From NCBI RefSeq assembly GCF_008017545.1, contig NZ_VRTZ01000001.1:957741-1021740 (forward strand): a stretch of 64,000 nucleotides of DNA, read 5' to 3'. The position numbers and the translations under genes are program-made. Shown piece after piece: positions 30,161 to 40,095 of the stretch. The notes below the pieces were generated by a model. That model ran no database searches. It was not told the DNA's origin and saw only the letters and a list, made by a program, of their open reading frames with translations. Each line of letters begins with the position of its first letter. Position 1 is the stretch's first letter. Source of the stretch: Homoserinibacter sp. GY 40078. Lineage in GTDB: Bacteria > Actinomycetota > Actinomycetes > Actinomycetales > Microbacteriaceae.

Positions 30161-30910
30161 TTAGCGGAGTGCGGGGAGTAGCAGACGGGAGGGGAGACGG
30201 CGGATGCGGCGCGGCGTGAGTCGGGCGAGGATCCGGATGAGGGTGCTCGCGGCGCGCTCACGGCGGGGCCGTCGGGGCAGGCCGTAGGCGTCCCGGATCA
30301 CGGACGGCAACAGCCCAGCGGTCACCAGCCGGCCGAGCGGCAGCGCGGCCCGAACCCACCACGGCGCGGTGCCGCGCACCGGATGCAGGATCGCCGCAGC
30401 GACCGCGCGCGCGTCGTCGCGAACGTCGAGCGTCGGCAGCATCCGCTCCCAATAGGCGTCGAAGTCGGCCCGGGTCGCGGGCCACAGCTCGGGCGGCACC
30501 TGCAGGCTCGTACCGAAGCGACCGGAGACGGCGTAGACCTCGTCGGCCACCGCATCGGGCAGGGGCGCGAAGAGCAGGTCGTGTACTTGCATCCCGACGC
30601 CGTGCAGCGTCGCCGCGACCCAGAGCTGCAGCTCCGCGTCGCGTGCGCCGGGGATCCCGTCGTGCATCCGGTCGACCGCACGCGCGGCGCCTGCCGCCGC
30701 TTCGGGAGTGCCGAGTCCGATCGCGTAGACGTACCCGAGCGTGTGCCGGAGCCGACGCATCGGGTCGCGCGGAAAGCGCGAGTGGCGGGCGACCGCCGAC
30801 CCGATCGCCGGATGCGCGAGCTGCAGCAGCAGCGCCGCTCCGCCTCCGAGCACGAGCGCCCCCTCAGCGAGGTAGTCGTCCGCCGTCTCCACGCCCCCAT
30901 CCTCCGCCAC
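30161..30910 (-). CDS. DUF2236 / MpaB-type oxygenase family protein
   Basis: A 249-residue protein of the MpaB/rubber-oxygenase-catalytic-domain family (DUF2236), a haem-associated group in its characterised members. Family features are [19 protein letters not shown] near residue 28, [16 protein letters not shown] near 52 and [15 protein letters not shown] near 92, with conserved His and Arg residues. The GTG at 30910 follows GGGAGGGG. It is flanked on both sides by nearly identical 70-bp palindromic repeats in inverted orientation and lies between a beta-glucosidase and sucC, so it appears to be an inserted cassette. Substrate unknown. Confidence 0.85.
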   Translation of the reverse strand: MAEDGGVETADDYLAEGALVLGGGAALLLQLAHPAIGSAVARHSRFPRDPMRRLRHTLGYVYAIGLGTPEAAAGAARAVDRMHDGIPGARDAELQLWVAATLHGVGMQVHDLLFAPLPDAVADEVYAVSGRFGTSLQVPPELWPATRADFDAYWERMLPTLDVRDDARAVAAAILHPVRGTAPWWVRAALPLGRLVTAGLLPSVIRDAYGLPRRPRRERAASTLIRILARLTPRRIRRLPSRLLLPALR

Positions 30911-30921
30911 CCCCTCCCGCC

Positions 30922-30996
30922 CCCATCCCGCGAGATGTCGAAAAGTGCACGTTCCGACCCACGAGATGTGCAGATATGGACATCTCGCGGGATGGG
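30922..30996. repeat. 70-bp palindromic repeat R2 (right flank of the MpaB-like gene)
   Basis: Perfect 18-bp terminal arms (30922-30939 and 30979-30996, CCCATCCCGCGAGATGTC and its complement). The core 30922-30991 is the inverted copy of R1 with three substitutions clustered at the centre. Confidence 0.92.
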
Positions 30997-31037
30997 GGAG
31001 GGGGCGGCGGGCGTGTCAACGCCCCCGGGGGAGCGGG

Positions 31038-31043
31038 TAGAGT
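31038..31043 (+). promoter_or_regulatory. -10 element of sucCD
   Basis: TAGAGT lies 91 bases before sucC, giving a leader long enough to hold the two tandem operator-like sites at 31057-31088. Confidence 0.45.
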
Positions 31044-31056
31044 GGCACAGGCCGCA

Positions 31057-31088
31057 TATCTCGACATCGAACTATCTCGGCGTCGAGA
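31057..31088. promoter_or_regulatory. two adjacent 16-bp operator-like sites before sucC
   Basis: TATCTCGACATCGAAC (31057-31072) is followed without gap by TATCTCGGCGTCGAGA (31073-31088). Each is a near-palindrome and they agree at 12 of 16 positions. Their place just downstream of the -10 suggests repression of the citric acid cycle genes sucCD. The regulator is unknown. Confidence 0.55.
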
Positions 31089-31134
31089 AAGTTCGCCGCC
31101 ACATCCGATTCCGACGCATGGAAGAAGCGACAGC

Positions 31135-33229
<2,095 letters not shown>

Positions 33230-33243
33230 GGTCGAGCAACCAC

Positions 33244-34674
33244 ATGACGACAGACGACCTCCGGCACAGCACCCCGCACGACGCGGGCGTCGACGCCCGC
33301 GGGATCTCGGCGTTCCTCGACGCCCTCGACGCCGATCCCGACATCCGTCCGCACGGTCTCATCGTGCTGCGCGGGGGCGCGGTCATTGCGGAGGGGTGGT
33401 GGAGCCCCTACGACCCGGACGGCGTGCAGCTGCTCTACTCCCTGAGCAAGAGCTTCACCGCGACGGCCGCGGGCCTCGCCCGCGCCGAGGGGCTCCTCGA
33501 CCTCGATGCGACCGTCCTCTCGTACTTCCCCGAGCTCGAGGCCGAGATCACCGACCCCCGGACGCGGCGGATGACGGTGCGCAACATCGCGTCGATGGCG
33601 AGCGGGCATGCCGCCGAGACGGTTGACCGTGCCGCCGCGAACGACCCGACGAACCTGGTGCGGGGCTTCCTGATGATCCCGCCGGACGCCGAACCGGGCA
33701 CTCTCTTCGCCTACAACCAGCCCTGTACGTACACGCTCGCCGCGATCGTGCAGCGCCAGACCGGGCAGTCGCTCGTCGACTACCTGCGTCCGCGGCTGTT
33801 CGAGCCTCTCGGCATCGGCGAGGCGTTCTGGATGGAGGAGCCTGCGGGCCGGAACCTCGGCTTCAGCGGGCTGCACGCGACGACGGATGCCGTCGCACGG
33901 CTCGGTCAGCTCTATCTGCAGGGCGGTCGCTGGGGCGAGCAGCAGCTGCTCGACGCGGACTGGGTGGCCGAGGCGTCCCGCGTGCAGGTGCCGAACGCGG
34001 AAGAGGGCCCCGACTGGCGGCAGGGCTACGGCCTGCAGTTCTGGATGTCGCGCCACGGCTACCGCGGCGATGGCGCGTACGGGCAGTTCTGTCTGGTGCT
34101 GCCGGAGCACGATGCCGTCATCGCGCTGACCTCCGAGACCGTCCAGATGCAGCGCGTGCTCGACCTCGTCTGGCGTCACATCCTGCCCGCGATCGAGGCG
34201 GGTTCGTCGGATCCGTCAGCCGACGCCGAGCTCGCGGGGCGCCTGTCCTCGCTCGCGCTTCCGGTGGTGGCGGGCGCACCGGCGCCCGAGGACGCCGACC
34301 GGTGGGATGGCGCGGTCTTCGCGGTCGACCCCGTCGAGGACGTCGCGCCATTCGTCTCGGGCTCTGCAGACCGCGCGCCCTCCCAGGTGCGGGTGAGTCG
34401 TGAGGCGGATGGGTGGCGGCTCGCGGTCACCGACGAGCACGGCACGATCGAGACTCCGATCGGATTCGGCGACTGGGTCGCGGACCGAGAGGCTCCCGTC
34501 CCGGTCGCCGCGTCGGCTGGCTGGATGTCCGACGGCGGGCTCGAGGCCGAGATCCTGTTCCTGGACACGCCCCACTCGATGCGCGTCGTCTGCTCGGATT
34601 CCGGGACGGCCTCGGTGCGCTGGAACACGGTGCCGTTGCACAGCACCGACGTTCACGCGCAGCACCACCCCTGA
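33244..34674 (+). CDS. serine hydrolase of the beta-lactamase/esterase (class C) family
   Basis: A 476-residue penicillin-binding-protein-fold hydrolase. The active-site SxxK is in LYSLSKSF (about residue 67), and FAYNQPCTYTLAAI occupies the YxN position, with Tyr-Asn adjacent rather than Tyr-x-Asn. The beta-lactamase domain fills residues 1-315; the last 150 residues form an extra beta-rich domain without recognised family. No signal peptide is seen, so it is probably a cytoplasmic esterase or amidase rather than a beta-lactamase. It follows sucD by 14 bases and converges on a lipoprotein gene. Confidence 0.83.
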   Translation: MTTDDLRHSTPHDAGVDARGISAFLDALDADPDIRPHGLIVLRGGAVIAEGWWSPYDPDGVQLLYSLSKSFTATAAGLARAEGLLDLDATVLSYFPELEAEITDPRTRRMTVRNIASMASGHAAETVDRAAANDPTNLVRGFLMIPPDAEPGTLFAYNQPCTYTLAAIVQRQTGQSLVDYLRPRLFEPLGIGEAFWMEEPAGRNLGFSGLHATTDAVARLGQLYLQGGRWGEQQLLDADWVAEASRVQVPNAEEGPDWRQGYGLQFWMSRHGYRGDGAYGQFCLVLPEHDAVIALTSETVQMQRVLDLVWRHILPAIEAGSSDPSADAELAGRLSSLALPVVAGAPAPEDADRWDGAVFAVDPVEDVAPFVSGSADRAPSQVRVSREADGWRLAVTDEHGTIETPIGFGDWVADREAPVPVAASAGWMSDGGLEAEILFLDTPHSMRVVCSDSGTASVRWNTVPLHSTDVHAQHHP

Positions 34675-34708
34675 CGGCACAGGACGGCGACCGGGGCAGC
34701 GCTCGACC

Positions 34709-35380
34709 TCAGTCGATCCAGACGACGATCCCCGTGAGATCATGCAGTACCGCGGCGACGCCGGCACGGATCGCTCGCCCGCCACGCTCGGGGGTGAAGG
34801 TCGCCGCGTCGTAGTCCGATGCGGTCCCGAGCCCCTCGCCCCGGAACGACGCGCCGGTCCAGTCGACCGCGGTGACGTTCTCGGTCGGCTCGGCGATCTC
34901 CGCGCCGACGATGAGGAACTGCTGGTCGAGGTGGCTGGCGGTCACGAGGGCGAGCGGGTCGATGAGCTGGTCGCCGACGCTGACGATGAGGTCGGGGCCG
35001 AGGTCCATCGCCTCGACGATCCCGTCGATGTGGTCGGTGTCGGCCTGCACCTCCCGCAGATCGACGTGCGCATCCTCCGCCCAGTCGCGTACGGAGTCCG
35101 CGAGTGTGCGGGTGGTGGCATCGTCGCCCGAGGTGAGGAGCACCACGCGATAGCCCGGTGACGGGCGGACGTCGTCCCACGACCCGGCGGCCGGCTCGAT
35201 CGTCGCCTCGGGCGACGGGGGATCCGACGGCTCGAATCCGGCCCCGAGCTCGCCGATGGCGGCGGGCGGGTCGTGCGGCGACTCCCAGGGGTCGCCGGTG
35301 CAGGCGGTCAGAACGATGGCGGCGGCGACGGCGGTGGCCGCGGCGGTGACGAGCGCGGCGGACCGCGGACGGTGAGGCAA
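34709..35380 (-). CDS. lipoprotein resembling BMP-type binding proteins
   Basis: A 223-residue predicted lipoprotein with lipobox LTAC (Cys about residue 25) and a Pro/Ser-rich linker. The mature domain has alternating strands and helices (YRVVLLTSGDDATTRTLADS, GPDLIVSVGDQLIDPLALV, DQQFLIVGAEIAEPTENVTA) in the order seen in the first lobe of BMP/PnrA-type periplasmic binding proteins, but it is shorter than that family (about 330 residues). The TTG at 35380 is chosen because GGAGGA lies five bases upstream and a signal peptide follows at once; an ATG at 35449 is the alternative. No transporter genes adjoin it. Function unknown. Confidence 0.68.
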   Translation of the reverse strand: MPHRPRSAALVTAAATAVAAAIVLTACTGDPWESPHDPPAAIGELGAGFEPSDPPSPEATIEPAAGSWDDVRPSPGYRVVLLTSGDDATTRTLADSVRDWAEDAHVDLREVQADTDHIDGIVEAMDLGPDLIVSVGDQLIDPLALVTASHLDQQFLIVGAEIAEPTENVTAVDWTGASFRGEGLGTASDYDAATFTPERGGRAIRAGVAAVLHDLTGIVVWID

Positions 35381-35525
35381 GAACGTCCTCCGGGTGGGAG
35401 CGAGGGTGAGTGCCTTCCGACTCTGCGGCACGCGGGGCGTCCGCGCCATCGACCTGGGCGAGGGTTCGTGTTCCGTTCCGAGACCGTGCCCCCGCCGTTC
35501 ACCTGCGGTGACGACCGTGCCGATC

Positions 35526-36752
35526 ATGACCTTCTCCGCGCCGTCGTCGCGCGTTCGTCGTCTGCCGTGGGCCCTGGCGCTCGCGGCCCTCGCCGCCGCG
35601 CTCCTCGCCTCGTTCGCCGCCCCCGCATCCGCACATGGCTTCAGCTCTGTGGTCTATGCGGACGTCACCGAGGGCGAACCGGGCCACGTGCGCACCCAAC
35701 TCGAGCTCGAGTACGACCTCCTCGTGGTGTCGGTCGCCGACTACGAGGACGACGACCCCTTCTTCCGCGAGGCGACCCCCGCGTGGGAGGACCGCGACGA
35801 CGACGCGATGCTCATGGCGCTCGCCGACCATGCGGACTCCGTGCTCGCGTATCTCGACGACCGGTTCACGGTCACCGCCGACGGTCGTCCCTGCACCACC
35901 GACCTCGTGGGCGATGCGGCTCTCGGCGAGCGGGAGAGCGTGCCCTACGCGGTTCTCACCCTGGATCACGACTGCGGAGAGGCGTCCACGCACGAGTTCA
36001 CGAGCAAGCTCTTTCCCGATGCCGAGGGATACGTGACGGGCACCGCGACAATCGTCACCTACGAGCTCGACGGCACCTCGGGGAGCGCCGCGCTCGGTCC
36101 CGACCAGTCGTCGTTCTCGAGCGGGCAGAGCATCGCCGAGCGGTTCGGGGAGTTCTTCCTGCTGGGCGCGGAGCACCTGCTCACGGGGATCGATCACATC
36201 CTGTTCCTGCTCGCCCTGATCGCAGGATCCCGGCGCCTGCGGGAGGTCGTGCTCGCGGCTACGGCGTTCACGCTCGCCCACTCGGTCACGTTCATCCTCG
36301 CCGCGACGGGAGTCGTCTCCGCACCGGCGGCGATCGTGGAACCGATCATCGCGCTCTCGATCGCGGTGGTCGCCGCGTGGCACCTCTGGCAGCTGTGGCG
36401 CAAGGGCAAAGCAGCTGAAGATCTCGACGCCCGAAGCGGCCCTCTGGGGCTCGACCGCGCCGGATGGCTCCGGCTCGGCGTCGTGTTCCTGTTCGGGCTC
36501 GTCCATGGTGTCGGCTTCGCGGGCGCCCTCGGTATCGACGAGCCGTGGTCGTGGACCCTCCTGTGGTCGCTCCTCGTCTTCAACCTCGGCATCGAGGCGG
36601 TCCAGCTCGCGCTCATCGCCGTCGTGTTCCCGCTCATCGTGCTGCTGCGCCGCCGGTGGCCGGTCGTGGGGCTCTGGGCCACCGGCCTGCTCGCGGGCGG
36701 CGTCGCCCTCGTAGGTCTCGTCTGGTTCGTCGAGCGTCTCCTCGGAGCGTGA
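35526..36752 (+). CDS. HupE/UreJ-family membrane protein with extracytoplasmic domain
   Basis: A 408-residue protein. A signal peptide (about residues 10-36, ending ASA) precedes a roughly 165-residue acidic extracytoplasmic domain, then six or seven helices. The membrane part has the HupE/UreJ-type histidine motifs GAEHLLTGIDHILFLLALI, LAHSVTF and GLVHGVGFAG. Relatives HupE and UreJ are nickel permease-like, but this two-domain form is usually unassigned, so metal transport is only a suggestion. The start could also be GTG at 35517. A secreted phosphatase gene follows 128 bases later. Confidence 0.82.
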   Translation: MTFSAPSSRVRRLPWALALAALAAALLASFAAPASAHGFSSVVYADVTEGEPGHVRTQLELEYDLLVVSVADYEDDDPFFREATPAWEDRDDDAMLMALADHADSVLAYLDDRFTVTADGRPCTTDLVGDAALGERESVPYAVLTLDHDCGEASTHEFTSKLFPDAEGYVTGTATIVTYELDGTSGSAALGPDQSSFSSGQSIAERFGEFFLLGAEHLLTGIDHILFLLALIAGSRRLREVVLAATAFTLAHSVTFILAATGVVSAPAAIVEPIIALSIAVVAAWHLWQLWRKGKAAEDLDARSGPLGLDRAGWLRLGVVFLFGLVHGVGFAGALGIDEPWSWTLLWSLLVFNLGIEAVQLALIAVVFPLIVLLRRRWPVVGLWATGLLAGGVALVGLVWFVERLLGA

Positions 36753-36880
36753 ATCCAGAGTTCTTCCCACCGAGCACGGGTCACTGCCCGCCGTTCAAGC
36801 ACCGTTCACCGCGCGAGCGGAGCTTGGCAATCGCCAACCACCCACGCTCCCCATCAGGAGCTCAGAGAAACGGACGACAC

Positions 36881-38860
36881 ATGTCTTCCCCCAGCGAAAT
36901 CCGGCACCGTCACCGCCACCGCGCGGTGGCGACGCTCACGGCCGTCGCACTCAGCTGCGGCGCCTTCGTCGGACTGGCCGCCACCCCGGCAATGGCCGCC
37001 GACCCGGTCTCCCTCACCGGGATCATCCTCGGTGTCGGTGCCGACGAGTCGCAGCGCATCGTCACCTGGTACACGTCGGACGACGTGGCCGAGTCGGTGC
37101 AGCTCGCCCCGACCGCGGCGCTCACCGGCGGCGAGTTCCCCGCGGACGCGGCGACCTTCTCGGCGCTCGGCGGCGCGAACATCTCCACGAGCGGCGGCTA
37201 CAACCGCCACGCGACCCTCTCGGGTCTCGAGGAGGACACCCAGTACTCCTACCGCGTGGGATTCGACGGCAACTGGTCCGCGACCTACAGCTTCAGCACG
37301 AAGTCGTTCGAGGGTGACTTCGACTTCCTCTTCTACGGCGACCCGCAGATCGGCGCGTCGGGTGACGTCGCCAAGGACGGCGCGGGCTGGGCCGACACGC
37401 TCGACGTGTCGCTCGCGGCGACGCCGAACGCGGAGCTCCTGGTCTCCGGCGGCGACCAGGTCGAGACGGCCAACACCGAGTCGCAGTGGGACGCCTTCCT
37501 CGGCTCCGACCGTCTGCGCGAGGTGCCGTGGGTGGCCACGATCGGTAACCACGACGTCGGCGGCAAGGCGTACGAGCAGCACCTGTTCACGCCGAACACC
37601 GACCGCAGCGCGGCCTACTACGCGAACGGCACCCCGTCGTCGAACACCTCGGGTGGCGACTACTGGTTCATCTACAAGGATGTGCTGTTCATCGACCTCA
37701 ACAGCAACAGCTACAAGACCTCGACGGGCGGTGGCGGCGACGACGCGCACGTCGCGTACGTGACGGATGTCGTCAACCAGCACGGCGCCGACGCGAAGTA
37801 CACGGTCCTCGTGTACCACCACGCGATCTACTCGGCGGCGAGCCACGCGAAGGACAGCGACAACAAGGTCCGTCGTGTGGACTTCCCGACCACGTTCTCG
37901 GAGCTGGGCGTCGACCTCGTTCTCCAGGGTCACGACCACGTCTACACCCGCAGCTACGAGATCAAGAACGGCGAGAAGGCCAACCCCGACGAGCAGCCCG
38001 GTGAGAACGAGATCTTCCCCGGCCCCGGCGGCGTCATCTACGTGACGGCGAACTCGGCCTCCGGTTCGAAGTACTACGACATCACCGCGCCCGACTCGAG
38101 CGGCACGAGCGGAGCCGGAAACGGTGCCGACCCGCTGAACCCGTCGAGCTACTGGTACAACTCCTCGCAGAACCAGGAGCACGTGCGCACCTACGTGAAG
38201 GTCGCGGTCGAGTCCGACAAGCTCGTCGTCTCGAACGTGCGTGCCGGCACCTGCGCCGCGCCGAACGCCGCGGTGGAGCTTGCTCGCGTCTCGTGGTGTG
38301 GCCCGAACAACGGAGCCAGCGCCGCAGGTGCGGTCGGCTCGGTGACCGACGAGGTCGCGATCTACCAGAACCACGGTGACGACCAGGACATCCAGGTGGA
38401 CGTCCCGAACCCGGCTCCGGGCGAGTTCGGCTGGACGATCGACGGGTACAACGGCCTGGTCGACCTCGGCACCGCGGTGGACCACCAGGGCGAGTACTTC
38501 GAGGCCACCGGTGAGCTCAACCCGATCCTCGTGACCGACACCCGCCGCACGCAGGCGCCGTGGTCGATCTCGGCCTCGGTGAGCGACTTCCGCGACGGCG
38601 ACAAGTCGTTCTCGGGCAAGTACCTCGGCTGGACGCCGAAGGTGCTCGAGGAGGGCATCGGGGCGGTCGCCGGCGGCGCGATCGCGTCCGGTTTCGTCTC
38701 GGGTGACGGCCTCTCGGTCTCCCGCACCCTCGGCGAGGGCGCGCAGGGCCACGACCGCGGAACCGCCAAGCTCGGCGCCGACCTGGATCTGAAGATCCCG
38801 GGCAGCGCCGCGAAGGGCACGTACCGCAGCACCCTCACCATCACGGCTCTGGTCGGCTGA
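36881..38860 (+). CDS. secreted purple acid phosphatase-like metallophosphoesterase with WxL-like C-terminus
   Basis: A 659-residue exported protein. A signal peptide ends around AMA-ADP (residue 37). A fibronectin-like domain (about 45-145) leads into a calcineurin-type phosphoesterase with all metal motifs: FYGDPQIGA, SGGDQVETAN, TIGNHDVGG, VYHHAIYSAASH and LQGHDHVYTR. The last 160 residues (GEFGWTIDG, APWSISASVSDFRDGDKSF, ending GTYRSTLTITALVG) resemble a WxL-type cell-wall domain. The next gene encodes the kind of protein that binds WxL domains, so the phosphatase may be held at the cell surface by it. Confidence 0.85.
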   Translation: MSSPSEIRHRHRHRAVATLTAVALSCGAFVGLAATPAMAADPVSLTGIILGVGADESQRIVTWYTSDDVAESVQLAPTAALTGGEFPADAATFSALGGANISTSGGYNRHATLSGLEEDTQYSYRVGFDGNWSATYSFSTKSFEGDFDFLFYGDPQIGASGDVAKDGAGWADTLDVSLAATPNAELLVSGGDQVETANTESQWDAFLGSDRLREVPWVATIGNHDVGGKAYEQHLFTPNTDRSAAYYANGTPSSNTSGGDYWFIYKDVLFIDLNSNSYKTSTGGGGDDAHVAYVTDVVNQHGADAKYTVLVYHHAIYSAASHAKDSDNKVRRVDFPTTFSELGVDLVLQGHDHVYTRSYEIKNGEKANPDEQPGENEIFPGPGGVIYVTANSASGSKYYDITAPDSSGTSGAGNGADPLNPSSYWYNSSQNQEHVRTYVKVAVESDKLVVSNVRAGTCAAPNAAVELARVSWCGPNNGASAAGAVGSVTDEVAIYQNHGDDQDIQVDVPNPAPGEFGWTIDGYNGLVDLGTAVDHQGEYFEATGELNPILVTDTRRTQAPWSISASVSDFRDGDKSFSGKYLGWTPKVLEEGIGAVAGGAIASGFVSGDGLSVSRTLGEGAQGHDRGTAKLGADLDLKIPGSAAKGTYRSTLTITALVG

Positions 38861-38880
38861 CCATCCGCACACCGACCGGT

Positions 38881-38908
38881 GGGGCGGGCGCTCTCGGGCG
38901 CCCGTCCC
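38881..38908 (+). terminator. stem-loop between phosphatase and DUF916-type gene
   Basis: An 11-bp stem with one G-U pair (38881-38891 with 38898-38908) lies 20 bases after the phosphatase stop. It may end that transcript or reduce expression of the next gene. Confidence 0.65.
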
Positions 38909-38949
38909 ATCGGGCGTTCCCGACGACAGTCCCCCACGCAAGGATCACC

Positions 38950-40008
38950 ATGCACGCACTCCCCGCCCGGCGCCGCACGACCGCCCTGCTCCTGACCGCT
39001 GCGGTCGCGGGGCTCGTGCTGGTTCCCGTCGCGTCGGCATCGGCCGACGACGGCGACGTCACCTGGACCGTCCGCACTGCAGAGAACCGTTTCGGCGACG
39101 ACCGGGCGAGCTTCAGCTACACCCTCGACCCGGGATCCCGCGTCCATGACGCCATGATCGTCGCCAACAAGAGCGACACCGACCTCTCTCTCGGGGTGTA
39201 TGCCGCCGACGGCTACACGACCGAGAGCGGCCTCTTCGATCTCCTGGTGGCGGGCGAGGAGTCTCGGAACATCGGAGTCTGGGTGACCACCACGGACGAC
39301 CAGGTCGTCGTGCCCGCCGGTGAGACCGTCGAGGTACCGTTCACGGTCGAAGTTCCCGACGACGCGACGCCGGGAGACTACGCGGGCGGCATCGTCACCT
39401 CGCTCGTGCGCCCGGACGAGGGCGAGCAGATCGAGGTGGATCGCCGGCTCGGCATCCGGATCGGGCTGCGCGTCGGCGGCGACCTCGCCCCGTCGCTCGC
39501 GGTGGAGGGATTCCACATCGACTGGAACGGAAGCTTCGACCCCTTCGCAGGCGGCGACGCGACCATCGGCTACACCCTGCGCAACACCGGCAACGCGATC
39601 CTCACGGCCCGTCAGGCGGCGACCCTCACGGGACCGTTCGGCTGGTTCCCGCAGGAGGTCGGGGCACTCGATGACCCGCCCACCCTGCTGCCCGGCGAGG
39701 AATGGTTGGTGACCACGACGGTGCATGACGTTCCCGCGGTGCTGCTGCTCGCCGCCTCCGTGTCGGTCGTGCCGGTCGTGGTCGATGCGTCCGGCTCCAC
39801 CACGCCGCTCGATCCGGTCGAGGCGAGTGCCACCGGAGCTGCCGTGCCGTGGACGCTCATCGTCGTCATCCTGCTGCTCGCCGCGCTCGTCGTCGCGGGG
39901 CTCTGGTTCCGCTCGCGGCGCCGGATCCTCGCACAGCAGCGCGAGGACGCCCGCGTGCAGGAGGCCGTCGAACTCGCGCTCGCCGAGCGCTCCTCCACGG
40001 AGGGGTGA
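38950..40008 (+). CDS. WxL-interacting-type surface protein (DUF916-like)
   Basis: A 352-residue membrane-anchored surface protein. A signal peptide (to about residue 33, ASA) precedes two Ig-like beta domains: FSYTLDPGSRVHDAMIVANKS to VPDDATPGDYAGGIVTSL matches the DUF916/WxL-interacting peptidoglycan-binding layout, and a second domain follows from about residue 175. A single helix near residues 300-322 is followed by a basic, then charged cytoplasmic tail. AAGGATC precedes the ATG. It lies next to a phosphatase with a WxL-like end, the pairing seen in Gram-positive WxL loci. Confidence 0.8.
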   Translation: MHALPARRRTTALLLTAAVAGLVLVPVASASADDGDVTWTVRTAENRFGDDRASFSYTLDPGSRVHDAMIVANKSDTDLSLGVYAADGYTTESGLFDLLVAGEESRNIGVWVTTTDDQVVVPAGETVEVPFTVEVPDDATPGDYAGGIVTSLVRPDEGEQIEVDRRLGIRIGLRVGGDLAPSLAVEGFHIDWNGSFDPFAGGDATIGYTLRNTGNAILTARQAATLTGPFGWFPQEVGALDDPPTLLPGEEWLVTTTVHDVPAVLLLAASVSVVPVVVDASGSTTPLDPVEASATGAAVPWTLIVVILLLAALVVAGLWFRSRRRILAQQREDARVQEAVELALAERSSTEG

Positions 40009-40011
40009 TCC

Positions 40012-40051
40012 GTCCCGCGCCTCCTCCATGGATCTGGGGGAGGCGCGGGAC
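40012..40051 (+). terminator. terminator after the DUF916-type gene
   Basis: Perfect 13-bp arms (40012-40024 and 40039-40051) with a 14-base loop, starting four bases after the stop codon. Confidence 0.82.
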
Positions 40052-40095
40052 GCCCCGGCGCGGGATGATGTCTTCCAGCGGAAGAGGGAGACGCC

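Noticed and set aside
30091-30996. Insertion sequence with terminal inverted repeats
   Set aside because: The enclosed gene is a DUF2236 protein, not a transposase, and no target-site duplication is evident at the outer ends; treated as a repeat-flanked cassette.
33244-34674. Beta-lactamase resistance gene
   Set aside because: The SxxK fold is shared with esterases, there is no signal peptide, and the extra C-terminal domain is unlike resistance enzymes.
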